This document shows, one piece after another, positions 9,321 to 18,782 of a stretch of 64,000 bases of DNA (positions are counted from its first letter, which is position 1; every line of letters begins with the position of its first letter). Made by a program: the position numbers and the translations under genes. The stretch covers positions 4,712,001 through 4,776,000 of the forward strand of contig NZ_AP022596.1 of the NCBI RefSeq assembly GCF_010731895.1. Reading direction: 5' to 3'. The notes beneath the pieces were generated by a model, which saw only the letters and a list, made by a program, of their open reading frames with translations, ran no database searches and was not told where the DNA came from. The stretch is from Mycolicibacterium helvum (GTDB lineage Bacteria > Actinomycetota > Actinomycetes > Mycobacteriales > Mycobacteriaceae).

Positions 9321-10068
9321 GCTGGACGGTCCGGCTCGCCCTGTTATCGGGCTGACCACCTATCTCCAGCAGGCCAAGTCCGGCATCTGGGACACGCATG
9401 CCAGCTTCCTGCCGGGGGTCTACCTCGACGGCGTAACACTGGCCGGTGGCATCGCCACGCTGCTGCCGCCTCAGCCGGTGGATGCCGATATCGCAAGCCA
9501 GGTCCTCGATGGGATCGACGGCCTGGTCATCACCGGCGGCAGGGACGTCGACCCGTCGTCCTATGGGCACGACCCGCATCCCACCAGCGACGAGCCGGAC
9601 CGCGCTCGCGATGTCTGGGAGTTCGCATTGATAGCGGCTGCCGTGCGGCGCCATCTGCCGGTGCTCGGCATCTGCCGTGGAGCGCAGATGCTCAATGTCG
9701 CGCTGGGTGGCACGCTGCACCAGCATCTGCCCGACATCGTCGGGCATACCCGTCATCAGCAGGGCAACGCGGTGTTCACCACCTCCTCGATCCGCACCGT
9801 GGCCGGGAGCAGGCTGGCCGGATTGGTCGGAGAGAACACGAACGCGCAGTGCTACCACCACCAGGCGATCGACCGGCTCGGTGATGGTTTGATGATCAGC
9901 GCACTGGACGACGACGGCGTGATCGAGGGCGTCGAAATCCCAGGTGACGACTTCGTTCTGGCCGTGCAATGGCATCCCGAGGAGACGCTGGACGATCTTC
10001 GGCTGTTCGCCGGCCTGGTGGAGGCGGCACGGACCTATACGACAGAACGAGGGAGGACCCGAGCGTGA
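9301..10068 (+). CDS. gamma-glutamyl-amine hydrolase, PuuD-type glutamine amidotransferase
   Basis: 255-residue class I glutamine amidotransferase-like hydrolase (Rv2859c type). The triad is visible: Cys in LGICRGAQMLN, and His and Glu in AVQWHPEE near the C-terminus. GLVITGGRDVDPSSYG is typical of the PuuD group. It likely hydrolyses a gamma-glutamyl intermediate (gamma-glutamyl-GABA or a related amide), releasing glutamate and the acid. The upstream frame stays open far into glnA4, so the start has to be chosen: GTG 9301 gives VALNVSRLDGPARPVIGLTTY, the expected N-terminus, and overlaps glnA4 by 20 nt. The stop overlaps the aldC start (GTGA). Confidence 0.85.
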   Translation: MALNVSRLDGPARPVIGLTTYLQQAKSGIWDTHASFLPGVYLDGVTLAGGIATLLPPQPVDADIASQVLDGIDGLVITGGRDVDPSSYGHDPHPTSDEPDRARDVWEFALIAAAVRRHLPVLGICRGAQMLNVALGGTLHQHLPDIVGHTRHQQGNAVFTTSSIRTVAGSRLAGLVGENTNAQCYHHQAIDRLGDGLMISALDDDGVIEGVEIPGDDFVLAVQWHPEETLDDLRLFAGLVEAARTYTTERGRTRA

Positions 10069-11429
10069 CGACGACCGAATTGGTCAATCCGGCCACCGAG
10101 CAGGCATTGCGCACGGTCGAACTGACCGATGTCGACGGGGTCGACGACGCCGTCGCGCGGGCCAAAGTGGCACAAAAGGCGTGGGCCGCTGCGGCTCCCG
10201 CGGAACGTGCTGCGGCATTGCGGGCGTTCGCCGCCGCGGTCGACGCTCACGTCGGCGAGCTGGCCGCCCTGGAGGTGGCCAACTCCGGACATCCGATCGG
10301 CGCCGCCGAGTGGGAAGCCGGCCACGTGCGCGACGTGCTGCAGTTCTATTCGGCGACCCCGGAACGGTTGTCGGGCAAGCAGATTCCGGTGTCCGGTGGC
10401 TTGAATGTCACGTTCAACGAGCCGATGGGCGTGATCGGGGTGATCACGCCGTGGAACTTCCCGATGCCGATCGCGGTGTGGGGTTTCGCGCCCGCGCTGG
10501 CCGCGGGTAACGCGGTGGTGCTCAAGCCGGCCGAATGGACCCCGCTGACGTCCATCCGGCTCGGCGAGCTCGCGCTGGAGGCCGGCCTGCCCGAGGGTCT
10601 GTTCCAGGTGCTGCCCGGCCGTGGTTCGGTGGTCGGCGAGCGTTTCATCAGCCACCCCGATGTACGCAAGATCGTCTTCACCGGCTCGACCGAGGTCGGA
10701 ACCAGGGTGATGGCCGGCGCTGCCGACCAGGTGAAGCGGGTGACGCTGGAACTCGGTGGTAAGAGCGCCAATATCGTGTTCGCCGACTGTGACCTCGAAC
10801 GCGCCGCTGCCACCGCGCCTTACGGGGTATTCGACAACGCCGGGCAGGACTGCTGCGCGCGCAGCCGGATCCTGGTGCAGCGCAGCGTGTTCGACAAGTT
10901 CATGGAGCTACTCGAGCCGGCTGTCAAGGGACTCGTCGTCGGGGACCCCGCTGCTCGGGAGACCGAGATGGGTCCGCTGGTCTCGCGCAAGCACTTCGAT
11001 TCGGTGGCGGCCTATGTGCCTGACGACGCGCCCGTCGCGTTCCGCGGCTCGGCGCCCAGCGGGCCGGGATTCTGGTTCCCGCCCACGGTGCTCACCCCGC
11101 AACGCACCGACCGGACCGTCACCGAGGAGATCTTCGGTCCGGTCGTCACCGTGCTGCCGTTCGAGGACGAGGCAGACGCCATCGCGCTGGCCAACGACAC
11201 CGAATACGGTCTGTCCGGCTCGATCTGGACCGACAACCTATCGCGGGCAGTGCGGGTGTCGCGTGCAGTCGAGGCCGGCAACCTGAGCGTGAACTCGCAC
11301 TCGTCGGTGCGATACAACACCCCGTTCGGCGGATTCAAACAGTCCGGGCTGGGCCGCGAACTCGGACCAGATGCCCCGTTGTCGTTCACCGAGACCAAGA
11401 ACGTCTTTTTCGCAGTAGAGGAGAGCTAG
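10065..11429 (+). CDS. aldC: NAD(P)-dependent aldehyde dehydrogenase AldC
   Basis: 454-residue aldehyde dehydrogenase. Cofactor-binding and catalytic motifs are in order: PWNFPMPIAVW, the glutamate motif LELGGKSANI, and the catalytic Cys region NAGQDCCARSR. In a gamma-glutamylation pathway this enzyme would oxidise the gamma-glutamyl-aminoaldehyde formed after amine oxidation. The start is GTG 10065, preceded by GGGAGGA and overlapping the TGA of the hydrolase gene; an ATG about 100 bases earlier is in frame but inside that gene. The length matches M. tuberculosis AldC. Confidence 0.9.
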   Translation: MTTTELVNPATEQALRTVELTDVDGVDDAVARAKVAQKAWAAAAPAERAAALRAFAAAVDAHVGELAALEVANSGHPIGAAEWEAGHVRDVLQFYSATPERLSGKQIPVSGGLNVTFNEPMGVIGVITPWNFPMPIAVWGFAPALAAGNAVVLKPAEWTPLTSIRLGELALEAGLPEGLFQVLPGRGSVVGERFISHPDVRKIVFTGSTEVGTRVMAGAADQVKRVTLELGGKSANIVFADCDLERAAATAPYGVFDNAGQDCCARSRILVQRSVFDKFMELLEPAVKGLVVGDPAARETEMGPLVSRKHFDSVAAYVPDDAPVAFRGSAPSGPGFWFPPTVLTPQRTDRTVTEEIFGPVVTVLPFEDEADAIALANDTEYGLSGSIWTDNLSRAVRVSRAVEAGNLSVNSHSSVRYNTPFGGFKQSGLGRELGPDAPLSFTETKNVFFAVEES

Positions 11430-12203
11430 ATGGATCTGTCCCAACGACTCAAGGACAAGGTCGCGGTTGTCACCGGCGGCGCGAGCGGCATCGGACTGGC
11501 TGCCGTCAAGCGGATGCGGGCCGAAGGCGCGATCGTCGTCATCGGGGACGTCGACCCGGTGACCGGCAAGTCCGTTGCCGACGACCTGAACGTGACGTTC
11601 GTTCAGGTGGACGTCTCGGATCAGGTCGCCGTGGATCGCTTGTTCGACACCGCTTTCGAGGTGCACGGTGGGGTTGACATCGCATTCAACAACGCGGGTA
11701 TCAGCCCGCCCGACGACGACCTGATCGAGAACACCGGCATCGACGCCTGGGACCGGGTGCAGGACGTCAACCTCAAGTCGGTCTTCTTCTGCTGCAAGGC
11801 GGCGCTGCGGCATATGGTGCCCGCGCAGAAGGGTTCGATCATCAACACCGCCTCGTTCGTCGCGGTGATGGGTTCGGCGACCAGCCAGATCTCCTACACC
11901 GCGTCCAAGGGTGGCGTGCTGGCCATGTCGCGCGAGCTCGGAGTTCAATACGCACGCCAGGGAATTCGGGTCAACGCGCTGTGCCCCGGACCGGTGAACA
12001 CCCCGCTGCTGCAGGAACTGTTCGCCAAGGATCCCGAGCGGGCCGCGCGTCGGCTGGTGCACGTGCCGATGGGCCGGTTCGCCGAACCGGAGGAACTGGC
12101 CGCCGCGGTGGCATTCCTGGCCAGTGATGACTCGTCGTTCATCACCGGGTCGACCTTCCTGGTCGACGGCGGGATCAGCGGCCATTACGTGACGCCGCTG
12201 TAA
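11430..12203 (+). CDS. short-chain dehydrogenase/reductase (Rv2857c type)
   Basis: 257-residue classical SDR. It has the nucleotide-binding motif TGGASGIG near the N-terminus, the structural NNAG motif, catalytic Ser then YTASK (Tyr-x-x-x-Lys), and the C-terminal ITGSTFLVDGG signature. The ATG follows the aldC TAG with no gap, so the genes are co-translated. It probably interconverts an alcohol and a ketone or aldehyde in the same amine-catabolic route; the exact substrate cannot be read from sequence. Confidence 0.87.
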   Translation: MDLSQRLKDKVAVVTGGASGIGLAAVKRMRAEGAIVVIGDVDPVTGKSVADDLNVTFVQVDVSDQVAVDRLFDTAFEVHGGVDIAFNNAGISPPDDDLIENTGIDAWDRVQDVNLKSVFFCCKAALRHMVPAQKGSIINTASFVAVMGSATSQISYTASKGGVLAMSRELGVQYARQGIRVNALCPGPVNTPLLQELFAKDPERAARRLVHVPMGRFAEPEELAAAVAFLASDDSSFITGSTFLVDGGISGHYVTPL

Positions 12204-12217
12204 GGGCGTACACACAC

Positions 12218-12940
12218 GTGACTGGAGCTCCGGAACCGCGGCAGGCCTCGGAGGCTCTGCTGCGTCCGGTGCGCCTGGGCAACGCGTTCGAGGACACCGT
12301 TGGCAGGCTGCTGGAGACGATCAAGCTCGGTGTGCTGACACCGGGTGAATCGCTGCCGCCCGAACGCGAACTCGCGGTCCGGCTCGGGGTCAGCCGCGAC
12401 ACGGTGCGGGAAGCGATCAAGTCGCTGGCAGAGGCCGGCTACCTGGTGTCTCGGCGTGGCCGCTACGGCGGCACCTTCCTGGCTGAGTCGCTGCCTGCCC
12501 CGACCGAAGGCGTGGTGCGGTTCAGCCGAGCCGATATCGACGACGCGCTGCGGCTGCGGGAGATCCTCGAAGTCGGTGCGGCCAGGCTGGCCGCCACCCG
12601 CACGCTGACTGCCACCGAGCGCGAAGGGCTGTGGTCGCGGCTGACCGACGTGCGGTGCTCGTGCGCGGAGGACTATCGGCGGCTGGACTCCAGGCTGCAC
12701 CTGGCGATCGCCGAGGCGGCCGGATCGCCCTCGCTGGTGCCACTGGTGGCCGAAAACCGGATGCGGTTGAACGCTCTGCTGGACCAGATTCCGTTGCTGC
12801 GGCGCAACATTGTGCATTCCGACGAACAGCACGAGGCGATCGTCATCGCCATCCTGGCCGGCGACCCCGATGCCGCGGGCACCGCGATGCAGGCACACGT
12901 TGCCGGTTCAGCCGCCCTATTGCACGGCTTCTTGGACTGA
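12218..12940 (+). CDS. GntR-family regulator with FCD domain
   Basis: 240-residue FadR-subfamily regulator. The winged HTH sits at about residues 25-90 (LPPERELAVRLGVSRDTVREAIKSL). The C-terminal all-helical FCD ligand domain shows the usual metal-ligand pattern: Asp and His in LDSRLHLAIAEA, His in SDEQHEAI, and His in MQAHV. It is the last gene of the glnA4 operon and most likely senses an amine-pathway metabolite and controls the operon and the divergent permease. Start GTG 12218. Confidence 0.87.
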   Translation: MTGAPEPRQASEALLRPVRLGNAFEDTVGRLLETIKLGVLTPGESLPPERELAVRLGVSRDTVREAIKSLAEAGYLVSRRGRYGGTFLAESLPAPTEGVVRFSRADIDDALRLREILEVGAARLAATRTLTATEREGLWSRLTDVRCSCAEDYRRLDSRLHLAIAEAAGSPSLVPLVAENRMRLNALLDQIPLLRRNIVHSDEQHEAIVIAILAGDPDAAGTAMQAHVAGSAALLHGFLD

Positions 12941-12974
12941 CGAGAAGTAGCACGGACCACCGTGGGGTGCGATC

Positions 12975-14489
12975 ATGCCCGGTGTGGCCACCGACAAGTT
13001 GCAGACCATCGCCTACCCGGCAGCAGGCGCCCGTCCGCACCGGCGTGACGCCGAGAGCCTCGAGCCCCACGTCATCGTGCTCTTCGGGGCGACCGGCGAC
13101 CTTGCCAAGCGCAAGCTGCTACCGGGGCTGGCGTATCTGGAAGAGTCGGCTCTGGCCCCCGACATCCGGTTGGTCGCGACGTCGCTGGAGAACTACACCG
13201 GCGAGCAGTTCCTGGCCATCGCCAGGGAGGCTGTCGACGGGTTCGGCAGCCGCAAACTCTCCGACGAACAGTGGGCGCATTTCGCCGAACGCGTCACCTA
13301 CGTCCCCCAGGGCGCCGGACCGCAGGCGTTGGCCGACGCGGTGATCGCAGCTGAGCGCCTACTGGGCGATGACGTCCGGCGGCTGCACTACCTGTCGGTA
13401 CCGCCCAAGGCGGCGCAGTCCGTTATCACCATGCTCAAGGACGCGAACCTGGTGGATCGGTCCCGGGTGGTGATGGAGAAGCCGTTCGGCACCGATCTGG
13501 CCAGTGCCATCGAACTCAACGATTTCGTCCACGACACGTTCAGCGAAGAGCAGATCTTCCGTATCGATCACTTCCTCGGCAAAGAGGCCGCCCAGAACAT
13601 CCTGGCATTCCGATTCGCAAACGGGCTGTTCGAGCCCATTTGGAATCGCAACTTCATCGATCACATCCAGATCGACATCCCCGAGAAGCTCGGCCTGGAC
13701 GCCCGGGCGAACTTCTACGAGAGCACCGGCGCGTACAAGGACATGGTGGTCACCCACCTCTTCCAGGTGATGGCCTTCGTGGTGATGGAGCCGCCGACCG
13801 CGCTTGAGCCCCGCGCGATCAGCGAGGAGAAGAACAAGGTCTTTCGTTCGATGCTGCCGGTCGACACTGCCGACGTGGTCCGCGGTCAATACACCGGTTA
13901 TCGCGAAGAGGATGGTGTGGCAAGGGATTCCGACACCGAGACGTTCATCGCGCTCAAGGTCGGGATCGATAACTGGCGCTGGGCCGGGGTCCCGATCTAC
14001 CTGCGGACCGGCAAGAAGATGGCCGAGGGGCAGCGGATCATCTCGATCGCGTTCAAGGAAGCGCCGCGCACGATGTTCCCGCCCGGCTCGGGGGTGGGTT
14101 CCGAAGGTCCGGATCATCTCACCTTCGATCTGGCCGACGAGTCCAAAGTGTCGCTGTCGTTCTACGGCAAGCGGCCTGGGCCGGGCATGAAGCTCGACAA
14201 GCTGTCCATGCAGTTCTCCACTCAGGAGACCGATTCGGTCGGTGATGTGCTGGAGGCCTACGAGCGGCTCATCCTGGACGCGATGCGGGGCGACCACACC
14301 CTGTTCACCACCGCGGAAGGCATCGAGTCACTCTGGGAACGCTCGGCGCAACTCCTGGAGGACCCGCCGCCGGTCAAGAGCTACCCGGTCGGCACGTGGG
14401 GTCCCAATGCGATCCATCAACTCATCGCCCCGAATGCCTGGCGGCTTCCGTTCGAACGGGCCTGGCGGGAGAAGAAGTCCGCGACTTAG
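12975..14489 (+). CDS. zwf: glucose-6-phosphate 1-dehydrogenase
   Basis: 504-residue G6PDH, the first enzyme of the oxidative pentose phosphate pathway, producing NADPH. The coenzyme motif FGATGDLAKRKLLPGL and the substrate/catalytic motif FRIDHFLGKEAAQN are intact, and the C-terminal (beta+alpha) domain is complete. Mycobacteria commonly carry more than one zwf-type gene; I cannot tell from this window which paralogue this is. It follows the GntR gene by 34 bp and could be read through from the amine operon. It ends 5 bp from the convergent sigC stop. Confidence 0.92.
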   Translation: MPGVATDKLQTIAYPAAGARPHRRDAESLEPHVIVLFGATGDLAKRKLLPGLAYLEESALAPDIRLVATSLENYTGEQFLAIAREAVDGFGSRKLSDEQWAHFAERVTYVPQGAGPQALADAVIAAERLLGDDVRRLHYLSVPPKAAQSVITMLKDANLVDRSRVVMEKPFGTDLASAIELNDFVHDTFSEEQIFRIDHFLGKEAAQNILAFRFANGLFEPIWNRNFIDHIQIDIPEKLGLDARANFYESTGAYKDMVVTHLFQVMAFVVMEPPTALEPRAISEEKNKVFRSMLPVDTADVVRGQYTGYREEDGVARDSDTETFIALKVGIDNWRWAGVPIYLRTGKKMAEGQRIISIAFKEAPRTMFPPGSGVGSEGPDHLTFDLADESKVSLSFYGKRPGPGMKLDKLSMQFSTQETDSVGDVLEAYERLILDAMRGDHTLFTTAEGIESLWERSAQLLEDPPPVKSYPVGTWGPNAIHQLIAPNAWRLPFERAWREKKSAT

Positions 14490-14494
14490 CTGGC

Positions 14495-15052
14495 TCAGCC
14501 CACTTCGTCCTCGCGGTGCGCAGCGCTGATCAGATCCTCGCGGGCTCGCGCCACGCGGGAGCGGATGGTGCCGACCGGGCACCCGCACACTTCGGCGGCC
14601 TCGGCGTAGGACAGCCCGAGCACCTGGGTCAGCATCAGGGCGTGACGACGGTCGGTGTCCAGGCCGTCGAGCAGCATCCTGATCTCGATGATGTCCTCGA
14701 ACCGGGCGGCGCTGGGGCGGCTGTCGAGCACCTGATCCAGATCGATCGCCGAGGCGGTACGGGGGCGGGCCTGGTTGCGGCGGATCTGGTCGACGACGAC
14801 CCGGCGGGCAATCGACATCAGCCAGGTGCGCGCCGACGAACGGCCGGAGAACCGGGGCAGTGCGCCAAGGGCGCGTAGAAAGGTCTCCTGCGTGAGGTCG
14901 TCGGCGTGACCGGGATCACCCAGGAACGCGACGGTGCGCCAGACATCCCGCTGAGTGGCCTTGATGAACGCTTCCAGCGCGGCCGAATCGCCCCGCCCTG
15001 CGGCCAGGGCCAGCACGGTCACCTGGTCGTCGTTGCGTTCACTCACGCTCAC
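14495..15052 (-). CDS. sigC: ECF RNA polymerase sigma factor SigC
   Basis: 185-residue ECF sigma factor with only regions 2 and 4. Region 2 includes [19 protein letters not shown] and region 4 includes [26 protein letters not shown], both very close to M. tuberculosis SigC. No extracytoplasmic sensor domain is fused. It is divergent from the ctpB copper-type ATPase. GTG 15052 is used; the in-frame GTG at 15046 lies 8 nt after TACTCT and could be a leaderless start. SigC has been linked to copper nutrition in M. tuberculosis, which fits the neighbours here. No anti-sigma gene is adjacent; a candidate lies at 23396-24124. Confidence 0.9.
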   Translation of the reverse strand: MSVSERNDDQVTVLALAAGRGDSAALEAFIKATQRDVWRTVAFLGDPGHADDLTQETFLRALGALPRFSGRSSARTWLMSIARRVVVDQIRRNQARPRTASAIDLDQVLDSRPSAARFEDIIEIRMLLDGLDTDRRHALMLTQVLGLSYAEAAEVCGCPVGTIRSRVARAREDLISAAHREDEVG

Positions 15053-15118
15053 AGAGAGTAGGGGATCACTGGATCCGGCACACCCGCAGGCCGGTGCGGA
15101 AGCGTATTTTGGGTGGCC

Positions 15119-15147
15119 GGGAACCTATCGGCCTCGGTAGCCGACTG
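15119..15147 (+). promoter_or_regulatory. candidate ECF-type promoter of ctpB
   Basis: GGGAACC at 15119-15125 resembles the GGAAC -35 element of ECF sigma promoters. CGACTG follows at 15142-15147 as a possible -10 at about the right distance. It lies upstream of ctpB on the same strand and opposite sigC. The match is by eye and the -10 is weak. Confidence 0.35.
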
Positions 15148-15181
15148 TTCCGTTGAGCAGCACACTGAGCCAAGGAGGGCG

Positions 15182-17440
15182 ATGACGGCATCCGTCGTAG
15201 GCGGTCCGACCGCCTCGAACGTGGCCGACGCGCCGGGACACCTGCATCGCGTCGAACTCGACGTCTCGGGGATGTCCTGCGCGGCATGCGCCGCCCGGGT
15301 CGAGACCAAACTCAACAAGCTCGACGGCGTCCGCGCCTCGGTGAACTTCGCCACCCGGGTGGCCAGTATCGATGCCCCCGGATCGATGCCCGCCGAGGAC
15401 TTGTGCGCGGTGATCCGCAAGGCCGGCTACGACGCCGCCCCACGCTCGGCGTCGTCGGCCGAGCCGGTGGACCCCGATGACCGGGTGGCGCGCAACCTGC
15501 TGCGCCGGCTGGCTCTGGCCGCGGTGTTGTTCGTGCCGCTGGCTGACCTGTCGGTGATGTTCGCCGTCGTGCCCAGCACCCGGTTCGCCGGCTGGGAGTG
15601 GGTGCTGACTGCGCTGGCCGCACCGATCGTCACCTGGGCGGCGTGGCCGTTCCACCGGGTGGCCCTGCGCAACGCGCGCCATGGCACCGCCTCCATGGAA
15701 ACCCTGATCTCGGTCGGCGTCACCGCGGCCACCCTGTGGTCGCTGTACACGATCTTCTTCGGCCACCATGACCGGCAGACCCGCGGCATCTGGCAGGCGC
15801 TGCTGGGCAGCGACGCGATCTATCTCGAGGTCGCCGCAGGTGTCACGGTGTTCATCCTGGCCGGTCGGTATTTCGAGGCCAAGGCGAAGTCACGCGCGGG
15901 TAGCGCGCTGCGGGCGCTGGCGGCGCTGAGCGCCAAGAACGTGTCGGTGCTGCTGGCCGACGGCAGCGAGATGGTGTTGCCGGCAGACGAACTCGCCGAG
16001 CAGCAGCGGTTCGTCGTGCGCCCCGGTGAGACGATCGCCGCCGACGGACTGGTGGTCGAGGGCAGCGCCGCCATCGACGTGAGTGCGATGACCGGCGAAG
16101 CCACACCGTCGCGTGCCCATCCCGGCGAGCCGGTGATCGGCGGGACGGTGGTGCTCGACGGCCGGCTCATCGTCGAGGCCGCCGCGGTGGGTTCCGACAC
16201 CCAGTTCGCCGGCATGGTGCGCCTGGTCGAAGAAGCGCAAGCGCAGAAGGCCGACGCCCAACGACTGGCCGACCGGATCGCCGGGGTTTTCGTGCCTGCG
16301 GTGTTCGGTATCGCGGCGCTCACCGCGATCGGGTGGCTGTTGGCCGGGGCCGACGCCGACCGGGTGTTCTCGGCAGCGCTTGCCGTGCTGGTGATTGCCT
16401 GCCCCTGCGCACTCGGGCTGGCCACCCCGACGGCGATGATGGTGGCCTCCGGGCGCGGCGCGCAGCTGGGCATCTTCCTGAAGGGCCACCGCGCGCTGGA
16501 AGCCATCCGGGCGGTGGACACCGTGGTGTTCGACAAGACCGGCACGCTGACAACGGGGCACCTGGCGGTCACCGAGGTGACCGCCGCCGACGGCTGGCAA
16601 CGTGACGAGGTGCTCGCACTGGCCGCTGCCGTCGAGGTGGCCTCCGAACACGCGGTCGCCATCGCGATCGCCGCCGCGACCGACGAGCGCCGCCCGCTGG
16701 AGGACTTCCGCGCCCATCCCGGGCGCGGGGTCACCGGAACCGTATCCGGGCGCCGAGTGGTGGTCGGGCGCCCGTCGTGGACCGCCGAGCAGGCCGAGGT
16801 GGCTGAGCATCTGCAGTCGCCCCGGCGCAGCGGTGAATCGCGCGGTGAGACAGTCGTTTTCGTTGCGGTCGACGGCCAGGTGTGCGGGGCGATCGCGGTC
16901 GCTGACGCGGTCAAGGAGTCCGCGGCCGATGCCGTGGCCGCATTGCATCGCAAGGGGCTGCGCACCGTGCTGCTCACCGGGGACAACGCGGCGGCCGCGG
17001 GCGCGGTGGCCGCCCAGGTCGGCATCGACGAGGTCATCGCCGAGGTGCTGCCCGAAGGCAAGGTCGACGTCATCGAGCAACTGCGCGAGCAGGGCCGGGT
17101 GGTCGCGATGGTGGGCGACGGCATCAACGACGGCCCCGCCCTGGCGTCGGCGGATCTCGGCCTGGCCATCGGGCGCGGCACCGATGTCGCGATCGGTGCC
17201 GCCGACATCATCCTGGTGCGCGACGATCTCGACATCGTCCCGCAAGCGCTCGACTTGGCTCGTGCCACCATGCGCACGATCCGCACCAATCTGTTCTGGG
17301 CGTTCGGCTACAACGTGGCGGCCATCCCGATCGCCGCGGCCGGGCTGCTCAATCCGCTCATCGCCGGTGCGGCGATGGCGTTCTCGTCGTTCTTCGTCGT
17401 CTCGAACAGCCTGCGGCTGCGCAACTTCGACGCCCGCTAG
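15182..17440 (+). CDS. ctpB: P1B copper-type transporting ATPase, CtpB/CtpA type
   Basis: 752-residue heavy-metal P-type ATPase. The N-terminal HMA domain has [12 protein letters not shown], and the membrane CPC motif reads [16 protein letters not shown], which marks P1B copper transporters. The phosphorylation site is DKTGTLT, the nucleotide-binding His is in [10 protein letters not shown], and the hinge is [11 protein letters not shown]. Sequence is closest in memory to M. tuberculosis CtpB. The start is ATG 15182 because AAGGAGG stands 4-8 nt upstream; the open frame continues 69 bases further without such a site. The next gene encodes a free HMA chaperone. Direction of transport cannot be read from sequence. 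Confidence 0.9.
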   Translation: MTASVVGGPTASNVADAPGHLHRVELDVSGMSCAACAARVETKLNKLDGVRASVNFATRVASIDAPGSMPAEDLCAVIRKAGYDAAPRSASSAEPVDPDDRVARNLLRRLALAAVLFVPLADLSVMFAVVPSTRFAGWEWVLTALAAPIVTWAAWPFHRVALRNARHGTASMETLISVGVTAATLWSLYTIFFGHHDRQTRGIWQALLGSDAIYLEVAAGVTVFILAGRYFEAKAKSRAGSALRALAALSAKNVSVLLADGSEMVLPADELAEQQRFVVRPGETIAADGLVVEGSAAIDVSAMTGEATPSRAHPGEPVIGGTVVLDGRLIVEAAAVGSDTQFAGMVRLVEEAQAQKADAQRLADRIAGVFVPAVFGIAALTAIGWLLAGADADRVFSAALAVLVIACPCALGLATPTAMMVASGRGAQLGIFLKGHRALEAIRAVDTVVFDKTGTLTTGHLAVTEVTAADGWQRDEVLALAAAVEVASEHAVAIAIAAATDERRPLEDFRAHPGRGVTGTVSGRRVVVGRPSWTAEQAEVAEHLQSPRRSGESRGETVVFVAVDGQVCGAIAVADAVKESAADAVAALHRKGLRTVLLTGDNAAAAGAVAAQVGIDEVIAEVLPEGKVDVIEQLREQGRVVAMVGDGINDGPALASADLGLAIGRGTDVAIGAADIILVRDDLDIVPQALDLARATMRTIRTNLFWAFGYNVAAIPIAAAGLLNPLIAGAAMAFSSFFVVSNSLRLRNFDAR

Positions 17441-17459
17441 TCACTGAAAGGCAGATCAG

Positions 17460-17678
17460 ATGTCCCAGCAGACCTTCATGGTCACCGGCTTGCATTGTCA
17501 GAGTTGTGTGCGGGTGGTGAGCGGCGCGCTGACGGAACTGCCCGGGGTCGGCGCGGTCGAGGTCGACCTCGACGCCGACGGCGCGTCCACCGTGCGGGTC
17601 GACACCGCCGCCGAACTCAGCGTCGAGCAGGTCCGGGCCGCGCTCGCAGACGAGGGTGACTACGCCGTCGTGAGCTGA
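17460..17678 (+). CDS. CopZ-like HMA copper chaperone
   Basis: 72-residue single HMA domain with the metal-binding loop GLHCQSCVRVV (C-x-x-C) after the first strand. It is predicted to be a cytosolic Cu(I)-binding protein delivering metal to the HMA domain of the adjacent ATPase. It begins 19 bp after the ctpB stop, with GAAAGG upstream, so it is probably co-transcribed. Confidence 0.87.
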   Translation: MSQQTFMVTGLHCQSCVRVVSGALTELPGVGAVEVDLDADGASTVRVDTAAELSVEQVRAALADEGDYAVVS

Positions 17679-17684
17679 ACGGGC

Positions 17685-18776
17685 TCACGCCTCGACGAAA
17701 CGCCCCGCGAATCCACGCAGCGGCAGGTCGGCGCTGGTCAGCAGACCGGGTGGGGCGGCGACCACCGACGTGATGGCGGACAGCGCCGGCATCCCGGTGA
17801 CCGTCATACCGATCGAGGCGAAGTTCGCCGGATCCGACAGGTCCACATCGGGTTTCGGGAAGATCATGTGCTTGTTGTAGACGCACGGGTCACCCTTGAC
17901 CTGGGTGATGTAGCAGCCCTTGATGCGCCAGCTCGGGCTGGTGTGCGGCGTCATCTGCCACTCCAGGTGCGTCTCGACCCGCGGCACACCGTTCACCATG
18001 CCCTGGTACTTGATGTAGTTGCCGCCCAGTGATCCCTTGGGCAGGACGTACCAGCCCAGGTCGACGTCCTCGGTGCAGGCGCCGAGTTCGTAGCTGAAGG
18101 TAACCTCGTCGAGTTTCAGGCCGAAGCAGTCGGCCATCATATAGACGCTGTCGGCGAAGACCCGGGTGTACTTCTCCAGCTTCCCCGGAATGCTCGGATC
18201 GTCAACGGGCAGACCGTAACCCACCTCGATCCAGGTGTCCTTGCTGTGATGGCAGGACACGTCGACGGATTCGATGGTGGTGATGTTCTCGATGTCGGCG
18301 ACGTCGGCCGAGCAGACCACGCCCAGGATCTGATTCAGGCCCGGGTTCATGCCGGTGCCATAGAACGTCGACCCGCCCTTTTCACATGCTTCGGCCAGCA
18401 GCTGGCTGACCTTCTTGCCCGACGAGTGCGGGTGGTTCCTGTCGCGGTGCCAACCGGTGATCCAGTCCGCGGTGGTGACGATGTTGATGCCGGCTTCGAG
18501 GATCTGTACGTAGAGATCCTCGTCGGGGAACACCCCGTGGAAGGTGAGGACGTCGGGTTTGGCGGCGATGATCTCTTCGATGGTGCCGGTGGCGATCACT
18601 CCGTTGGGGGCCAGGCCGGCTAGCTCGCCGGCGTCCTTGCCCACCTTCTCGGGTGAATAGCAGTGCACACCAATCAATTCCAGATCAGGCCGGGTTGCGA
18701 TGCGCTTGATCATCTCCGAGCCGACATTGCCGGTGGCGACCTGGAAGACGCGGATCGGCTCACTCTTGTTGCCCAC
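17685..18776 (-). CDS. NAD(P)-dependent dehydrogenase, dihydrodipicolinate-reductase-like
   Basis: 363-residue protein with an N-terminal Rossmann fold of the DapB-like or amine-dehydrogenase type (VFQVATGNVGSEMIKRI) and a mixed C-terminal domain. Mycobacteria carry several such proteins, usually beside lipid, terpenoid or steroid catabolic genes; the reaction is not established. It starts with GTG 18776, 6 bp after the Rieske oxygenase gene upstream, so the two form an operon. It may reduce or oxidise the product of that oxygenase. Confidence 0.72.
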   Translation of the reverse strand: MGNKSEPIRVFQVATGNVGSEMIKRIATRPDLELIGVHCYSPEKVGKDAGELAGLAPNGVIATGTIEEIIAAKPDVLTFHGVFPDEDLYVQILEAGINIVTTADWITGWHRDRNHPHSSGKKVSQLLAEACEKGGSTFYGTGMNPGLNQILGVVCSADVADIENITTIESVDVSCHHSKDTWIEVGYGLPVDDPSIPGKLEKYTRVFADSVYMMADCFGLKLDEVTFSYELGACTEDVDLGWYVLPKGSLGGNYIKYQGMVNGVPRVETHLEWQMTPHTSPSWRIKGCYITQVKGDPCVYNKHMIFPKPDVDLSDPANFASIGMTVTGMPALSAITSVVAAPPGLLTSADLPLRGFAGRFVEA

Positions 18777-18782
18777 TGGGGT

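Noticed and set aside
15820..17289. 489-codon open frame opposite ctpB
   Set aside because: Shadow of the ATPase; Ser/Thr/Ala-rich translation with no motif.
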